A stretch of 64,000 nt of DNA from Akebia trifoliata (GCA_017979445.1 CM030711.1:9765221-9829220), one strand, 5' to 3'; shown: positions 42,172-53,830, numbered from the stretch's first letter. The notes: generated by a model not told the origin, from the letters alone. Made by a program: numbers and translations.

Positions 42172-42709
42172 GGGATGCAATTTGGTTCAGTTTGAGGTCA
42201 AATGGAAACCGAATCGACATAGGTCGACTCCACTAAATAAGAATTAGAATCAAAATAAATTCCATTGGACCCAAACCAAATTAAAGTTGGTCTAGTTCGG
42301 TTCGATTCTAGAGATTGTCAATATTCTTTAAATTGTAAGCAATAATTTTTAATGAAAAAATAAATATAAATTTTCATACAATAAATCACAAATCTATCCA
42401 TAAAAAGTCATTAATTTCTTTGTAAAAAATTACTAATTTATGTCCTAGCTCCTAAATAATTCATAATAATTCTTATATATATATATATTTATTTATTTAT
42501 TTATTTATTATTTATTTATTGTATAGGGGTTCGGTTCTCGATTTGGTTTGGTTCTATACAAGATTGATTTTAGAACCAAATTAAATTTGTCGATTTTCCA
42601 TTTTTATTACCTATAATCGAACCGCAACTTATTCTAAACCAAATCAAACCATCTTAAAACTATTGATTTGATTCCGTTCTCGGTTTGAACCGGATCAAGT
42701 TGCACCCCA
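42172..42709. mobile_element. hAT-like non-autonomous element (GGGGTGCAA ends)
   Basis: Left GGGATGCAATTTGGTTCAG; the right end, read inward on the minus strand, is GGGGTGCAACTTGATCCGG. The interior is dominated by GGTTCGGTTC- and GAACCGAA-type stretches, usual in this class of plant hAT MITEs. A TTTA microsatellite lies at 42487-42519. An 8-bp target duplication was not clear. Confidence 0.55.
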
Positions 42710-44690
42710 ACATAAAAGTCCTTTAAATAATGGGGATCGGATGTGACCATGACATGTTAGTTGGGAAATACCGTTTCTACGATTAAGTCAAGGTAAGCTT
42801 TTTTAATCGTACTTTCTCAGCTCATATATGTATTCTTTTTTCGCTTGTGATTGGGACTCATGTTTTAAATTTTTCACAACTACTTCAAATGAGAGAGCTG
42901 CTATTGGCACCCTAATGTTTTACTTATTACACCTCAATTACAAATGAAGAAAATAAATGAATAGTTAAAAATGAGTAAAAGTTGGGTGCCAACAGATAAA
43001 GGGCAAATTATCAAAAAATCTGTAGAAATTTTTTTTTTAAAAGGTAACAAACTTTTTGTTTTTATCATTAGGAATCCAAAATGTCACTTAAAGTGGCGTT
43101 TTTGCATTCATGAGAACTACAGCCCCAAACTACCCTCTGAAAACCACACTTGAAGTGGCATTTTTTTTTTCTATATTACGAGCTCTATTCCAAGCACTGC
43201 AATCTGGGCAAGCGAAGTCCAAATCCGATGGGTTCAACTCGACCTTGGGTCAAGTTTGGGGGCAATTAGCTAGAGTTCATGCCTAGGTTTGGATAAAAAT
43301 AAATAAATAATTTGACCGAACTAAATCAGGTTGGGTTTGGGCATAGACGTCGGATTGTCAAATTTGCCCAAACTCGATCTTAAAATGGTTATAATTTAAA
43401 AATATTTTTAAATATCTTTGTTTGTTTCTCATTCACAATTCACATTTTTTTTTTATTTATTAGAAGGGTATCTGGCCAGCTTGTGAGCACCAACTATTCC
43501 CTCCTCCCCGAACAAGACCTGCGAAATAGGATTTTAATCCTGCGATCCGTGTTCACAATTCACATTCTAAACTCTAATCATTCATCATCACTTTTTCTAA
43601 ACAATTTCTCATGATTTCATGCATATAAACTTTGAAATATATTTTTAGGATAAATTATTGTAAATTTTATGTTTTTTTTACATACATACTACTTATCTTT
43701 ATATAGGTTATTATGTTTTTTACATACATACTACTTATCTAATATTAATGAGGAATGAGTCAACCCGACCAACCTGACTTGGGTTGGTCTTGGGGTTAGC
43801 ATTTCATGCCTGAGATCGGATTGGGTTCGGGCACGGTTTGGTGTTTGTCAAGTGTGGGTTGGGCACGGATTGATCCCAACCCGCCCAATTGCAATCCTAC
43901 TCGCGCTAACCCTCTTCTTCTTCCCGCTTCTTCATTTCATTGATGCACATAACACACTCTTTCTCATTTTAACGACGCACACAACACACCCACTGCATCA
44001 AGATTAGTCTTTTTTTTTTTTAATCTATTTTATTTGTTCACTCTAGTTTGTTAGATACCCACAAATTTTTTTATGAATTTCATGATGCACCCATGATCTA
44101 TCATGAATAGATCACGATCTTAGAGCATGATCAAGATCTTTATATCATTATTTATTTGGAGAGTTGTTATTTGCACAACAACATTTACTTATCACACCCC
44201 AATAAAGAATAAAACATACTTTTCAAACATTACAAAGGTTTGACACAATAGTATAACACTCGTTCAAACAATTTTATCAGTTGTTTATAATTATTATTAG
44301 AAACCTATAGAATCCTAAACACAAAAAAATATAAATTAAATCTAGAAAAAAAAAATCGAGTGAGATTTTATTGGCACCCCAAGTTTTACTTATTCTCTCG
44401 ACCATTAACTTATTTCTTTATTTTTAATGTAATATGTAAAAGTTGGGGTGCCAATAGAAGTTCACTTGATTTTTTTGCTAGATTTCCATTTTTTTGAGTT
44501 TTGATTATAAATGATCGACAAGGTCACATATCAAGTGGTATTTGGATCAGATATGTTAGCATTATATATTTAAATATAAAAAAATATTATTTAAAACTTA
44601 TTATTTTTTTAATAGTTAATTTTATTAATAATGCAAATTGACTGTGTATCCCCTACGAATGCAATCTTAATTACAATATTTAGGGATTGG
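42710..44690. other. Intergenic with short palindromic elements, no gene seen
   Basis: Includes hairpin-type short elements with GGCACCC ends at about 42895-42998 and 44361-44467 (ATTGGCACCCC...GGGGTGCCAAT), a direct repeat of TACATACATACTACTTATCT (43680 and 43720) and low-complexity AT DNA. The GGCACC type recurs near 52300. Confidence 0.45.
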
Positions 44691-46680
44691 GACATTAGTG
44701 CTCCGCGAGAAGTCCTTACTGCTACTACTAATTTTTAACAATACCAACGGTTACATACAATGTATACATGTGTTATATTTTAACTAAAAGATTTTAGCCA
44801 CAAACTTGCATGTTTCATCTTCTAGTTTACTACTTATATCATTTACAAGTGCGATATCAATCATAATTTTTTAGGGATTGAAACATTAGTGGTTCGCAGG
44901 AGGTTCTAGATGTTGTTGCAAGTATAGGCATACGAATGATTACCAAAAGGGAGGCTCATACTGATGAGTCTGGATCCCATATTCTCTAGAGCTTATAGAT
45001 GGATAATACTTAATAAGACTTATATTGGAGATCTGCATCAAAGTGTATTGTCATACCGAACTGAGTTAGATTTTATTGTTCCTTCTTGGTAAATATAATT
45101 AGTTTAAATATATTTTATATGTTTAAAAATTTTAAATATTATTATGTTAATTTTTCCTAATTTTTACTCAAATATTATTTTCTACTTCTTTTCAGGTTGT
45201 CTGGACTCATATTATCCTTTAGTAAAGAATATGGAGATGATGAATACGGCCCAAGATTTAAGTACCTACATCATTCTTGTGTTCTTTTTATGCACATCAT
45301 CATATCATCTTGTGAATAGATGTATGGGACAGTTCGATTTACAATAGACTATCCTAGGTCATGTTCATGTGTGGGGTGGAAGAGGGAGGAGAGATGAAAT
45401 ACAAGCTACAACAATTAGAGATTGGGAAGAGAGATTTATGAGATATCGCGTAGATGGTCGATTCTACCCAAACTTGTAAGGTACTTTTAAATATCAAATA
45501 TCCAATTAATTAAAATTTTGTAGGAAATGTTAAAAAGAATATTTATTAATATTTTCAACTTATTAGCCATCCTAAGAGTTTTGAAGATGGTATGGCTGCC
45601 CCCCGATGCATAATCCAAGGGTGCAGTTTGTTAAGCTTCAACATATACCTTGAGGTTATATGGATGACTTATACACAATATATACTATAGATGTTACAAT
45701 GCGATGAGTTGTAACATTTATTTTAATTAATTTTAAAATACTTTATAAATAAAGACAGTTCGATTTACAATAGACTATCCTAGGTCATGTTTCATGTGTG
45801 GGGTGGAAGAGGGAGGAGAGATGAAATACAAGCTACAACAATTAGAGATTGGGAAGAGAGATTTATGAGATATCGCGTAGATGGTCGATTCTACCCAAAC
45901 TTGTAAGGTACTTTTAAATATCAAATATCCAATTAATTAAAATTTTGTAGGAAATGTTAAAAAGAATATTTATTAATATTTTCAACTTATTAGCCATCCT
46001 AAGAGTTTTGAAGATGGTATGGCTGCCCCCCGATGCATAATCCAAGGGTGCAGTTTGTTAAGCTTCAACATATACCTTGAGGTTATATGGATGACTTATA
46101 CACAATATATACTATAGATGTTACAATGCGATGAGTTGTAACATTTATTTTAATTAATTTTAAAATACTTTATAAATAAATGAATAAATAAAATTAATAG
46201 ATTAATTTATTTTTCAAATCGTTACTATTGGTGCTTTGATTCCTTGCATTTGTGAGATGAGTATAGATCTACGCGTAGTAGATGAGTTGGATGTTGTTGT
46301 AGAAAGGCTGAACTTGCTACCACTATGGCCTCTCTAGATACCCAGACTGGGTGAGCCAGTTTATCAAGTTCCACTTCGATAGTTGTCACAACGTCGATGT
46401 CATCGATGTGAGCCTGAGCCTACGCATGATTGGGAAGAAGCTCATTATGAAGTTAGTATCCATGATGACGACGTAGAGGAGATTGCTCGATATGAGGGTT
46501 ATGAGATGCATGATGAGCCTAATCATGTCCAAGCTAGTCCAGGTGATTATGTTTTATTGGATGTTGACCAGGATCGGCATATGGTAAGTGCAAATCTCGA
46601 GACAAGGTATTTTTCATCTTTGTTGGGTTCATATTATAATATTTCTTATGTCATTCATTTATATCTATGATTGAATCACC
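44690..46680 (+). pseudogene. Unidentified coding-like remnant with an internal tandem duplication
   Basis: Stretches look formerly coding: around 45195-45345 (KEYGDDEYGPRFKYLHHS in one frame), 45380-45478 (RDWEERFMRYRVDGRFYPN) followed by a GT donor-like site, and 46383-46670 (acidic: HDDDVEEIARYEGYEMHDE). Frames are interrupted between them. I do not recognise the family; a transposon-associated or plant-mobile-domain-like gene is possible but unproven. Confidence 0.3.
45328..46180 (+). repeat. 426-bp tandem duplication, nearly identical copies
   Basis: Copy 1 is 45328-45753 and copy 2 is 45754-46180, both starting GACAGTTCGATTTACAATAG. The only difference I found is one extra T in copy 2 (CATGTTTCATG against CATGTTCATG). 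The near identity implies a very recent duplication or an assembly artefact. Confidence 0.9.
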
Positions 46681-47184
46681 ATATGAACATCACACACAAT
46701 ACCCACAAACTCCCCACTATGATGTGCACCCATCATTTGCTCACGTAGAATCATCATAACTATCATATGGATATTCCTACATGCTCCCCATTATGACCTA
46801 CACTCACCATTTGTGCTTGTACCATCTGTTAGGGATTTGGGTATTATTTTAGCTAGTAGACTCCAAACTAGGGCCTACGACGTAATCTACCAAGAAATGT
46901 GCCTAAAAAATCTACTTGGGAGTTATTAAAGGGTCATTGTAATCAAGGCAAGTAATATCATCGTTAGACATGATTTATTTTATATTTGTAGATATTATTT
47001 TTATGTATGTGGTGATTGTTATTGTATTTACGTGTAACCATTCATTTTCACTTCGTCATGTGTCATCGATGGGGAGATTAATTTAAAAGTCATTTCATTA
47101 AAAATAACTATATTTATTTCTCAAAGTTTGAAAGTTAAAGCACCCTAAGGAGATAAGAGAAATTATAAATAAAATAAAATAAAA
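46681..47184. other. Intergenic, no gene seen
   Basis: Ends in an AAAAT-rich stretch that carries the AAA (47182-47184) serving as the left target duplication of the CACTA candidate. Confidence 0.4.
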
Positions 47185-47670
47185 CACTACGTGAAAATAC
47201 CCAAATATCGACGGTCCAAAACCGTCGAATTATGGAGTAATTCGACAGTCTCGACCATCGAACTGGCCTATCGAATTGTACCTTGTCGAAAAAAAATTCG
47301 GCGGTTAAAAAAACTACATTAAAAAAACAATCTGGTCAGCAAATTGCATGAATCTGCTTCAATGATGGTGTATTTCAGATTTTGTAGAGTTTCTCTGAAA
47401 CCATAATTAAAACTAAAATAGTTTATACGGTACTGTATTAGTTAAAAACTGATTTCATTCATGTTTTGATAATGATTTTGTAGAGTTTCTCTAAAACCAT
47501 TTTACAACGTGTTACTAACAACCAATTAGTTAAAAAAACCGAAACAGAGTTGTGGGTCTAGTGGCGGTTACATCTCTCTATCATCATTACCTTATAAATA
47601 TCAGATTAAGAGATGACTTTAAAATACAATTAAATTAAAATTAAAATTAAAAGATTTTAAGAAGAAAAAA

Positions 47671-47815
47671 ATGGGTTCAAGTTCAAATCTTCGATGGGTT
47701 TGTTTGTTTATGTTCTTGTTGCATGGGTTGCTAATGTTCATTGTACTTCCGAAGTTTTCAATGTCTTGGACTGTGGTGCAATGGCAGATGGCAAGGACTG
47801 ATAATGCTAAGGTTA
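47671..47815 (+). pseudogene. Captured 5' fragment of a polygalacturonase (GH28) gene
   Basis: ATG at 47671 opens MGSSSNLRW plus a hydrophobic signal-peptide-like stretch (VCLFMFLLHGLLMF). After a one-base shift the next frame reads TSEVFNVLDCGAMADGK, the N-terminal hallmark of plant polygalacturonases (FNVLDYGAVADGKTD). One further extra G would bring in TDNAK. The similarity then stops near an AAG|GTTAGG donor-like site. A TATA-like TTATAAATAT lies about 80 bp upstream, so promoter and first exon may have been taken together. Two frameshifts and the missing catalytic part make it a pseudogene fragment. Confidence 0.65.
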
Positions 47816-48825
47816 GGACTTCTAAAAACTATATAAAAGAAAATAAATAAAGAAAAAAAAGATAAAGATAAGAACTATAAATATAAAAAAAAGACACAAC
47901 TCCTGCTGCGTGAAGCCTGACATGCGTAGCTACCAAGCCTCTCTACTCTATGTGTTTGATAGAGAAAGAGAATGAAAATCTTTTCGAATCCCTTTCCTTA
48001 ACAGACACGACGGCCTTTGACCAAAGGACCAAATCAAATCAAACATATAATTTATATATAATCATATAAATACAAACTGAATCTCAATGCCCTCGAATTA
48101 CAGTGATTCAAATAGTAGTTCTAATTTGTGGTTTAACAATCACAAACCTTGAGTTTCCAAGTATGTTTGCTAATATTATCCCACATTCTAGCATTCTAGA
48201 TATTCTAGTACTAGTTTTCTTTCAAAGGAGCCCGGATTTGATAGCTATATATCTTGAAGCTTTTGCATTTCTTCTTGTGTAAGTTGGGATAATCTCCCCT
48301 ATTCTCTTGTAATATTTCTTATTCTCAAAATATGTAAAAAAATGGAATTCCAGATGGACAAGTAATGCTGAGTAATTCTTTGTCTAATTAGATCGTTGGC
48401 ATTTGTAAAGATGTGGTAGTTTGGCCAATAAGTGTGGACTTCTGCTGTCAACTGCAAAAATTCCGAAATGCATTGTAGACTGGTTCAAACCGACTAAGCA
48501 GCAATGTTGCTGGTGCAGCAATTAAACCAAAAGTATTACATTACACACCAAGAAGAAATTAAACCAATCCAATCCCATCTGCTTAAGAAATACTGCTTTT
48601 TAAACTCTTGAATAATTTATAATTTGCACTGAAAGAAAAGTCACCCAAAAATTGAGATAATTAGATTCAAAATAGAGTTTTCCTTTTCTTCAAAGATGTG
48701 ACCGTTCCACTCCTTCCAAATTCCCTAATAAATGGCAAAGGGAAATGAAAGTCCAAGACATTGCCGGCTCAAAAAAGATCAAATAAGACTCGAGACACTA
48801 AACAGCCCCATGAAAATGGGAGTGC

Positions 48826-49043
48826 TGTTAACAAATCTTTGTGCTAAGTTGATGAACCAATGGCATTATGCCACATGAATTGAATATGCAAGCGTGATTG
48901 ATTGGTTGGTTGGTGCAGAGAAAACATAGGGAAAATTTTTCTGTACGGTTTGGACTTCCCATTTTAAGTTCTTTTTTTTCCCCAATACACGTGACGTAAT
49001 GCCATTGGTTCATCAGCTTAGCACATAAATTTTTTAACAGCAA
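48826..49043. mobile_element. MITE nested in the CACTA element, ~45-bp inverted arms
   Basis: The left arm starts GCTGTTAACAAATCTTTGTG; the right arm, read inward from about 49041, starts GCTGTTAAAAAATTTATGTG. Both go on with GCTAAG(T/C)TGATGAACCAATGGC. There is no target duplication I can fix. The frame in 48828-49043 is an artefact of the arms. Confidence 0.75.
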
Positions 49044-49738
49044 AAGGCGTATTCAGTACAGTACCCACAAAAGAAAGCCAAGTCAAAACTAGGCCGAGTC
49101 AACTTCATTCGATTGGATTTCAGAATAACTGGCTAAAACTCATTTGAGCCAGAAACTCAGCCAAGTCAACTCGAAAACTTAACAGGTCAGGTTATAAACT
49201 CTGCCAAGTCATGCAGTTATATTTAATGTCAATCCAAAATAATAATAATAATAAATACAATTCTTATTCAGAATATAATATAAAAAAAAACTTTATAACT
49301 ATTTAATTAGTGTAAATTTATATTTATTTGACTAGCTCAATGAGTGGGTGGGTCACATGTGTCTAGCTCAATGTGTAGGTGGACCATGCACATGGTACAC
49401 ATGACGGAAGATTGAATTTTAGTTGCTCAAGTGGGCATGGTTGTGTCATGAACTTGAACTCAAAGAGGTATTTAGGCATGGCTCTTAGGTGATTGCTGAA
49501 GAAGTGGACAAATTTTGTTGGTGTTGGCGTATCTGTGTTAGTAATGGCTTTTAATTAAAATGCTTGCTTTTATATACAGAATCTGAGAGTACAAGGTGAG
49601 ACATTTTTTGGAATGCTAAATGGAAATAGGAGGCTTGAAGCAGGAGTAACTATATTGTTGTTGTGAAATTATGAGAGTTTGATGTTTGGTTTCTATTACA
49701 AGAATAAGAGATGACAGAGGAGTGTGTCTGTTCAATAA

Positions 49739-49902
49739 TAGGGGTGCAACTTGGTCTGGTTCAAACCGAGAACCAAACCAAACCGATCGATTTGGGATGG
49801 TTTGGAATAAGTTGCGGTTCGGTTCCAGGTTACGAAAATGGAGAATCAAGCAATTTGGTTCGGTTCTTAGATCATGATTGTATAGAATCAAACCCCTATG
49901 CA
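49739..49902. mobile_element. Truncated hAT-like element related to 42172-42709
   Basis: GGGGTGCAACTTGGTCTGG, then CAAACCGAGAACCAAACC and AATAAGTTGCGGTTCGGTTC, matching the minus strand of 42525-42709 in order. It ends near AACCCCTATGCAATATAT and is followed by a TA microsatellite. Confidence 0.6.
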
Positions 49903-49924
49903 ATATATATATATATATATATAT

Positions 49925-50048
49925 GGGAGCGGTTCGGCAGCCCTAAAGTTTGCCAAGTTTGGTGCCAAACATTTTTTGTAAATCACTTTTGATGGGGTTA
50001 GAAGTTTTGGAATAGGCTGATTTTTTGTAAGGATGATTTCTACGGTGA
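49925..50048. mobile_element. Partial TA-flanked hairpin MITE, copy A6
   Basis: After a TA run (49903-49924): GTTCGGCAGCC..., then GTTTGGTGCCAAACATTTT, TAGAAGTTTTGGAATAGGCTG and the left half of the hairpin (GTAAGGATGATTTCTACGGT). The right half is replaced by unrelated sequence containing GACAGAGAGCTCC, which recurs at 50219. Confidence 0.6.
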
Positions 50049-50732
50049 AGAGATGATTGACAGAGAGCTCCAAAAATAGACCCTTAACGAAAGAGTCCAA
50101 AGATAAACAAAATTCAAAAAACAATCTCCATTGGACATAGCTAACAAGAAAACAGTGAGATGGACCATTGGCATGTATAAGAGGTCACATTATACATATA
50201 GAGGGAAATCACAGAGTTGACAGAGAGCTCCAAAAATAGACCCTTAACGACCTAAACTCAAATCAAAGAAACTACGTTCATATCATCTAAGCTAAATTCA
50301 TAGAAAAGTGCATCCAATTAGATTTCTCTAATTTTATATCCAAATTTATCAGAAAAGTTCCAAAAAAAAACTATAGATCACCATCAAAACATAATAATTA
50401 GAGAATATTAAAGTGAAAAATAGAAGCAGTAAAGAAACTAGAATAAAAATATAAGAAATAAAAAGAAGTGAAGATGGTCAATAACTCTACGATTAGAAGT
50501 TCATTTTAGCACAAACAAGCTCGGTAAACAAGATTAAAGCATCTAAAGCAGAATTTTAACAAGATTAAACTGAAATTACAGAGAAAATTATAAAATGTAC
50601 CTCTTAAAAGGCTAAAACGAGTCAGGAAGAAAATCTGATTTGCAGAAACACTAAAGATCTCTGGATTTGAAGCAGATCAAAAATCTATCAACGAAGTGAT
50701 CGATCGATCGATCGGTTTGATCAATCGGTGTT

Positions 50733-50897
50733 CTCGAATGCCTCTCGAATGTCTGGTTTGATCAGTGATCAGTGTTCTCGAATGCCTCTCGAATGCAGCT
50801 CGAATGCCGCTCAAATGCCTCTCGTATGCCTCTCGAATGCAGCTCGAATGCCGCTCGAATGCCGCTCGAATGCAGCTCGAATGCCTCTCCAAAGTCT
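50733..50897 (+). repeat. 11-bp tandem array in the right subterminal region of the CACTA element
   Basis: The unit CTCGAATGCNN is repeated eleven times without gaps from 50777 to 50897 (variants CTCAAATGCCT and CTCGTATGCCT), with two further units at 50733-50754 in a duplicated GGTTTGATCA...GTGTT context. Preceded by GATCGATCGATCGATCGG (50699-50716). Being 11 bp, three units give a repeated 11-residue peptide in shadow frames. Confidence 0.88.
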
Positions 50898-51225
50898 GGT
50901 TTGGTAAGAAATTCAGAGTCGAAGAGGGAGATTGAGAAGAGTAGATCGAAGAGGGAGATTGGAGATTGAGAAGAAATTTCGAAAGGATTTTAGCGCAGTA
51001 AAGAGATGGTTTTCCTTGAGAAGAGAAGGAAAATTGAAACTATTGAATAATTTTATTAAAAATAAAATATAAAATATAAAATACCGGTGGGTCGTTGGGC
51101 TGGGGCTGTCGAATACGTTTGTTGGGCTTAAATGCGGGCTTTGGGCCGATGAATATAAACGTGAGATTTGGGCCGTCGAATTTAACGTTAAATAAGCGCA
51201 GAATTTGGGCTTTTTTGACGTAGTG

Positions 51226-51827
51226 AAACTTATATAAACAAAACTCATTGAGTTAATTAAATTTTTTTTTCATAATTTAATTTATGACTAATCTTATTAA
51301 GAATTATTGTTGAATATTACAAATTGAAAGAATGGAGACTTATAAATTCGAATGACATCAATAACATCACATATTTCCATCAATGAACGTAATGAGAGAT
51401 AAAAGTTGAGAAATAATTATACTTTAGAAATTTTGATTACTTTGGAATATATATTTTCAAGTTCTTTAATAAAAAATATCAATTAAAAATTTCTCATAAT
51501 CTAATGTGATAACTGATCTTATTAAGAGTTGTTAGTCGAATATTACAAATTGAAAGAATGAGGCCTTGTAACTTCGAATATGTAATCTCCGGTGACATCG
51601 ATAAATTTTGTATATTTCCACCAATGTATGTGATGTCTTCGACGTGACCTCCATACCAACAAATTATTGCTTTTGAAGACATTTTGGATTAATTAAGAAA
51701 ATAAAATAAATAAAAATAAGAATAATAAGATGATGGCAGAATTTGAAATTGTTCTATAACTTGAGAGCATCGGTAGCAATGAGAGAGATAAGAATTGAGA
51801 AATCGAACGGTGAGGAAAAAATTGAGT

Positions 51828-51864
<37 letters not shown>

Positions 51865-52716
51865 TAGATGGTGAAAACGGGGTAAGAATTGAGAAATCGA
51901 ACAGTGAGGAAAAAATTGAATGGTGTGTGTGTGTGTGTGTATGTGTGTGAGAGAGAGAGAGATATGGTGAAAACGGTAAGTTAAAGGTATACATTTCAAC
52001 CGTAGTTAACAGCTACTTTAAATGCCACTTTTTTTTTTGTATCAATGTAAAAGAACGACACTTTAAGTGGCATTTTAGATTTTGAATGATCAATACGAGA
52101 AGTGTGTTATCTTTTTTAAATATTTATTTTCACTTGTTTTTCTATAATTTATCCATAAATAAACAATTAAGAAAATTATTTTAACAAGTGCTATAATGTT
52201 GAGATTATAATTTGAGCCAAACCTTGATAATGTTTGAAAAGTGTTTTAACCTTGAATTGGAGTGTGATAAATAATTTAAAATTTTGGGGTATACTACAGA
52301 AAAGTTTAGGTGCCAATAACAACTCTCTAAAATAAATATTATAATCCATATCGTCATATATTTATAATTTAATATATTATAAAAGTATTTTTTTTAATTT
52401 AAAATATTGCCTAAGATAATTTTAAATTTTTATAGACTATTAAGTCAATATAGCATTATAGATTTGAAATTTCACCTACCGAGCTAAAGAACCCCACAGT
52501 AGTCAACAACATCATTACCCTTTGAAAACTGCATTGTCGTGTCGTCTAAATGTCATTCATGGCTTTGTCTCTATTTTCCATCAGACAACTATTTGGCTAA
52601 AACAAGTTTATGAAAGTAGCCTTGCCAATGGATTTATTTCTTTTGTTTCTTTCTTTTTTTAAATGCTAAAATCTAATAACTTTCAAAAGAAAGAAAATTA
52701 TTTTCATTGTCATGGG
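51226..52716. other. Intergenic with duplicated blocks and microsatellites, no gene seen
   Basis: Two blocks around 51280-51345 and 51497-51562 share ATCTTATTAAGA and GAATATTACAAATTGAAAGA. A short inverted repeat AAATGCCACTT/AAGTGGCATTT lies at 52020-52076. The rest is AT-rich. Confidence 0.45.
51792..51974 (+). repeat. Tandem duplication of a compound GT/GA microsatellite
   Basis: The block AATTGAGAAATCGAAC(G/A)GTG through AATTGA(G/A)TGG, (GT)n, (GA)n and GATGGTGAAAACGG occurs twice with a spacing of about 99 bp; GT and GA run lengths differ between copies. Confidence 0.8.
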
Positions 52717-52977
52717 CAGGGGCGGAGCCAGGATTTTGCACACATGAGGACAGTTAAGAGAGGAAATTTTTTTTGAGGGGCAGTTAAGAGTGATTTTGTT
52801 TTTTTTTTTTTTTTTTTTGGTGTGTGTGCGCGAAGGGCAACTAAGTGTTAAAAAAATGTAAGGACAATAGTGACGGATTTTTTTCATTAGCCGCTATTAT
52901 CTATTACAATAACTCACTAAACTTCAGTTTTTGAAGGTCCTAGTAGGGACAGTGCCCTCACTATAAATCCACCCCTG
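52717..52977. mobile_element. hAT-type MITE with 8-bp target duplication
   Basis: CAGGGGCGGAGCCAGGAT at the left and CCACCCCTG at the right. Flanks GTCATGGG (52709-52716) and GCCATGGG (52978-52985) match at 7 of 8 bases. The CAGGGGCGGAGCC terminus is a frequent plant hAT-MITE end. 261 bp with a T-run at 52797-52818; non-coding. Confidence 0.8.
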
Positions 52978-53460
52978 GCCATGGGTATCCATCTAACCAG
53001 AATCGAAACCATAAACCTTATTTTCAAATCCTCTTTTTTTTTTCCTCTATACGCAATTAGATTCGAATCAATACAAACCAAACTGATTCAATTCTATATG
53101 ATGGATAATCATGGGCATCCATAATCAATTCATTTTGCTATTTCTTATTATATTGTAAATGGTTGAAAGTATCGAGGGGGCTGTGCATGTGACCGTGGGA
53201 TTAGTCTCACCCAAAGGGTGAGGATACTCACGATAAGAAAAAATATATAAGAGATCCTCTGATTCATGAAGAATGACTTCTAGAAAAAAAACACACACAT
53301 GATCCCAACTATCCAGATACAAAATCCAACAGTTGCAATTTATCCTACTAATAAGTATCTCCTAAATTTGTATTATTAAGATAAGCATAAATCTCAATTG
53401 TTGGATTTTGTATCTAAATAGTTGGGATCATGTGATTTCTTATAAGTCAAAGGATTCCAA
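52978..53460. other. Intergenic with an inverted repeat, no gene seen
   Basis: 53281-53330 (CATGATCCCAACTATCCAGA, TACAAAATCCAACAGTTG) is complemented by 53395-53432 (CAATTGTTGGATTTTGTATC, TAGTTGGGATCATG). This forms an inverted-repeat pair of about 40 bp around a short loop, probably another small element whose right edge meets the TA run at 53462. Confidence 0.5.
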
Positions 53461-53483
53461 CTATATATATATATATATATATA

Positions 53484-53816
53484 GGCTCCGTTCAGCACCA
53501 AACATTTTGGCCAACATTTTAGCCAACCATTTTTGTCCTACATGGGTTAGAAGTTTTGGTGTAGAGATCATCCTCACCAAAAATCAGCCCATTCCAAATC
53601 TTCTAGCCCCATGTTTACAAGTTGAAAAATCGTGAACCGTACATTTTTTGTAAATCATTTTTTATGGGGTTAAAAGTTTTGGAATAGGCTGATTTTTGGT
53701 GATGATGATCTCCTCACCGTAGAGATTATCCTCACCAAAAATCAGCCCATTCCAAAACTTCTAACCCATGTTTTGAAAAATATTTTGCCAAAATGTTTGG
53801 TGCTGAACATTTCCCA
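53484..53816. mobile_element. TA-flanked double-hairpin MITE, copy A5
   Basis: TA runs at 53462-53483 and 53816-53830. Outer arms: TTCAGCACCAAACATTTTGG and CCAAAATGTTTGGTGCTGAA, a 20-bp perfect pair. The first hairpin is collapsed (only GTGTAGAGATCATCCTCACC remains) and the second is complete (53655-53765). The spacer GTTGAAAAATCGTGAACCG is as in A2, inverted. Confidence 0.78.
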
Positions 53817-53830
53817 TATATATATATATG

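Larger units (their letters stand above)
47185..51225. mobile_element. 4.0-kb CACTA transposon candidate with captured gene fragment
   Basis: Left terminus CACTACGTGAAAATACCC at 47185; the right terminus, read inward from 51225 on the minus strand, is CACTACGTCAAAAAAGCCC. AAA flanks both sides (47182-47184 and 51226-51228). Both subterminal zones carry CCGTCGAAT- and CGACGG-type motifs (for example CGACGGTCCAAAACCGTCG at the left, GGGCCGTCGAATTTAACG at the right), and an 11-bp tandem array lies near the right end; repeated subterminal motifs are the normal transposase-binding design in CACTA elements. No transposase is visible, so it is non-autonomous. It carries a polygalacturonase 5' fragment and nested MITEs. 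Confidence 0.65.

Noticed and set aside
49616..49903. Frames rich in Asn/Arg/Pro on both strands as genes
   Set aside because: They come from the GGTTCGGTTC-type low-complexity body of a hAT-like element.
50677..50969. Repetitive Arg/Ser/Glu-rich peptides on both strands
   Set aside because: They are translations of the 11-bp tandem array; open frames arise on both strands because three units equal eleven codons.
51689..51999. Frames with runs of THTHTH and SLSLSL
   Set aside because: Pure translation of the GT/GA microsatellites.
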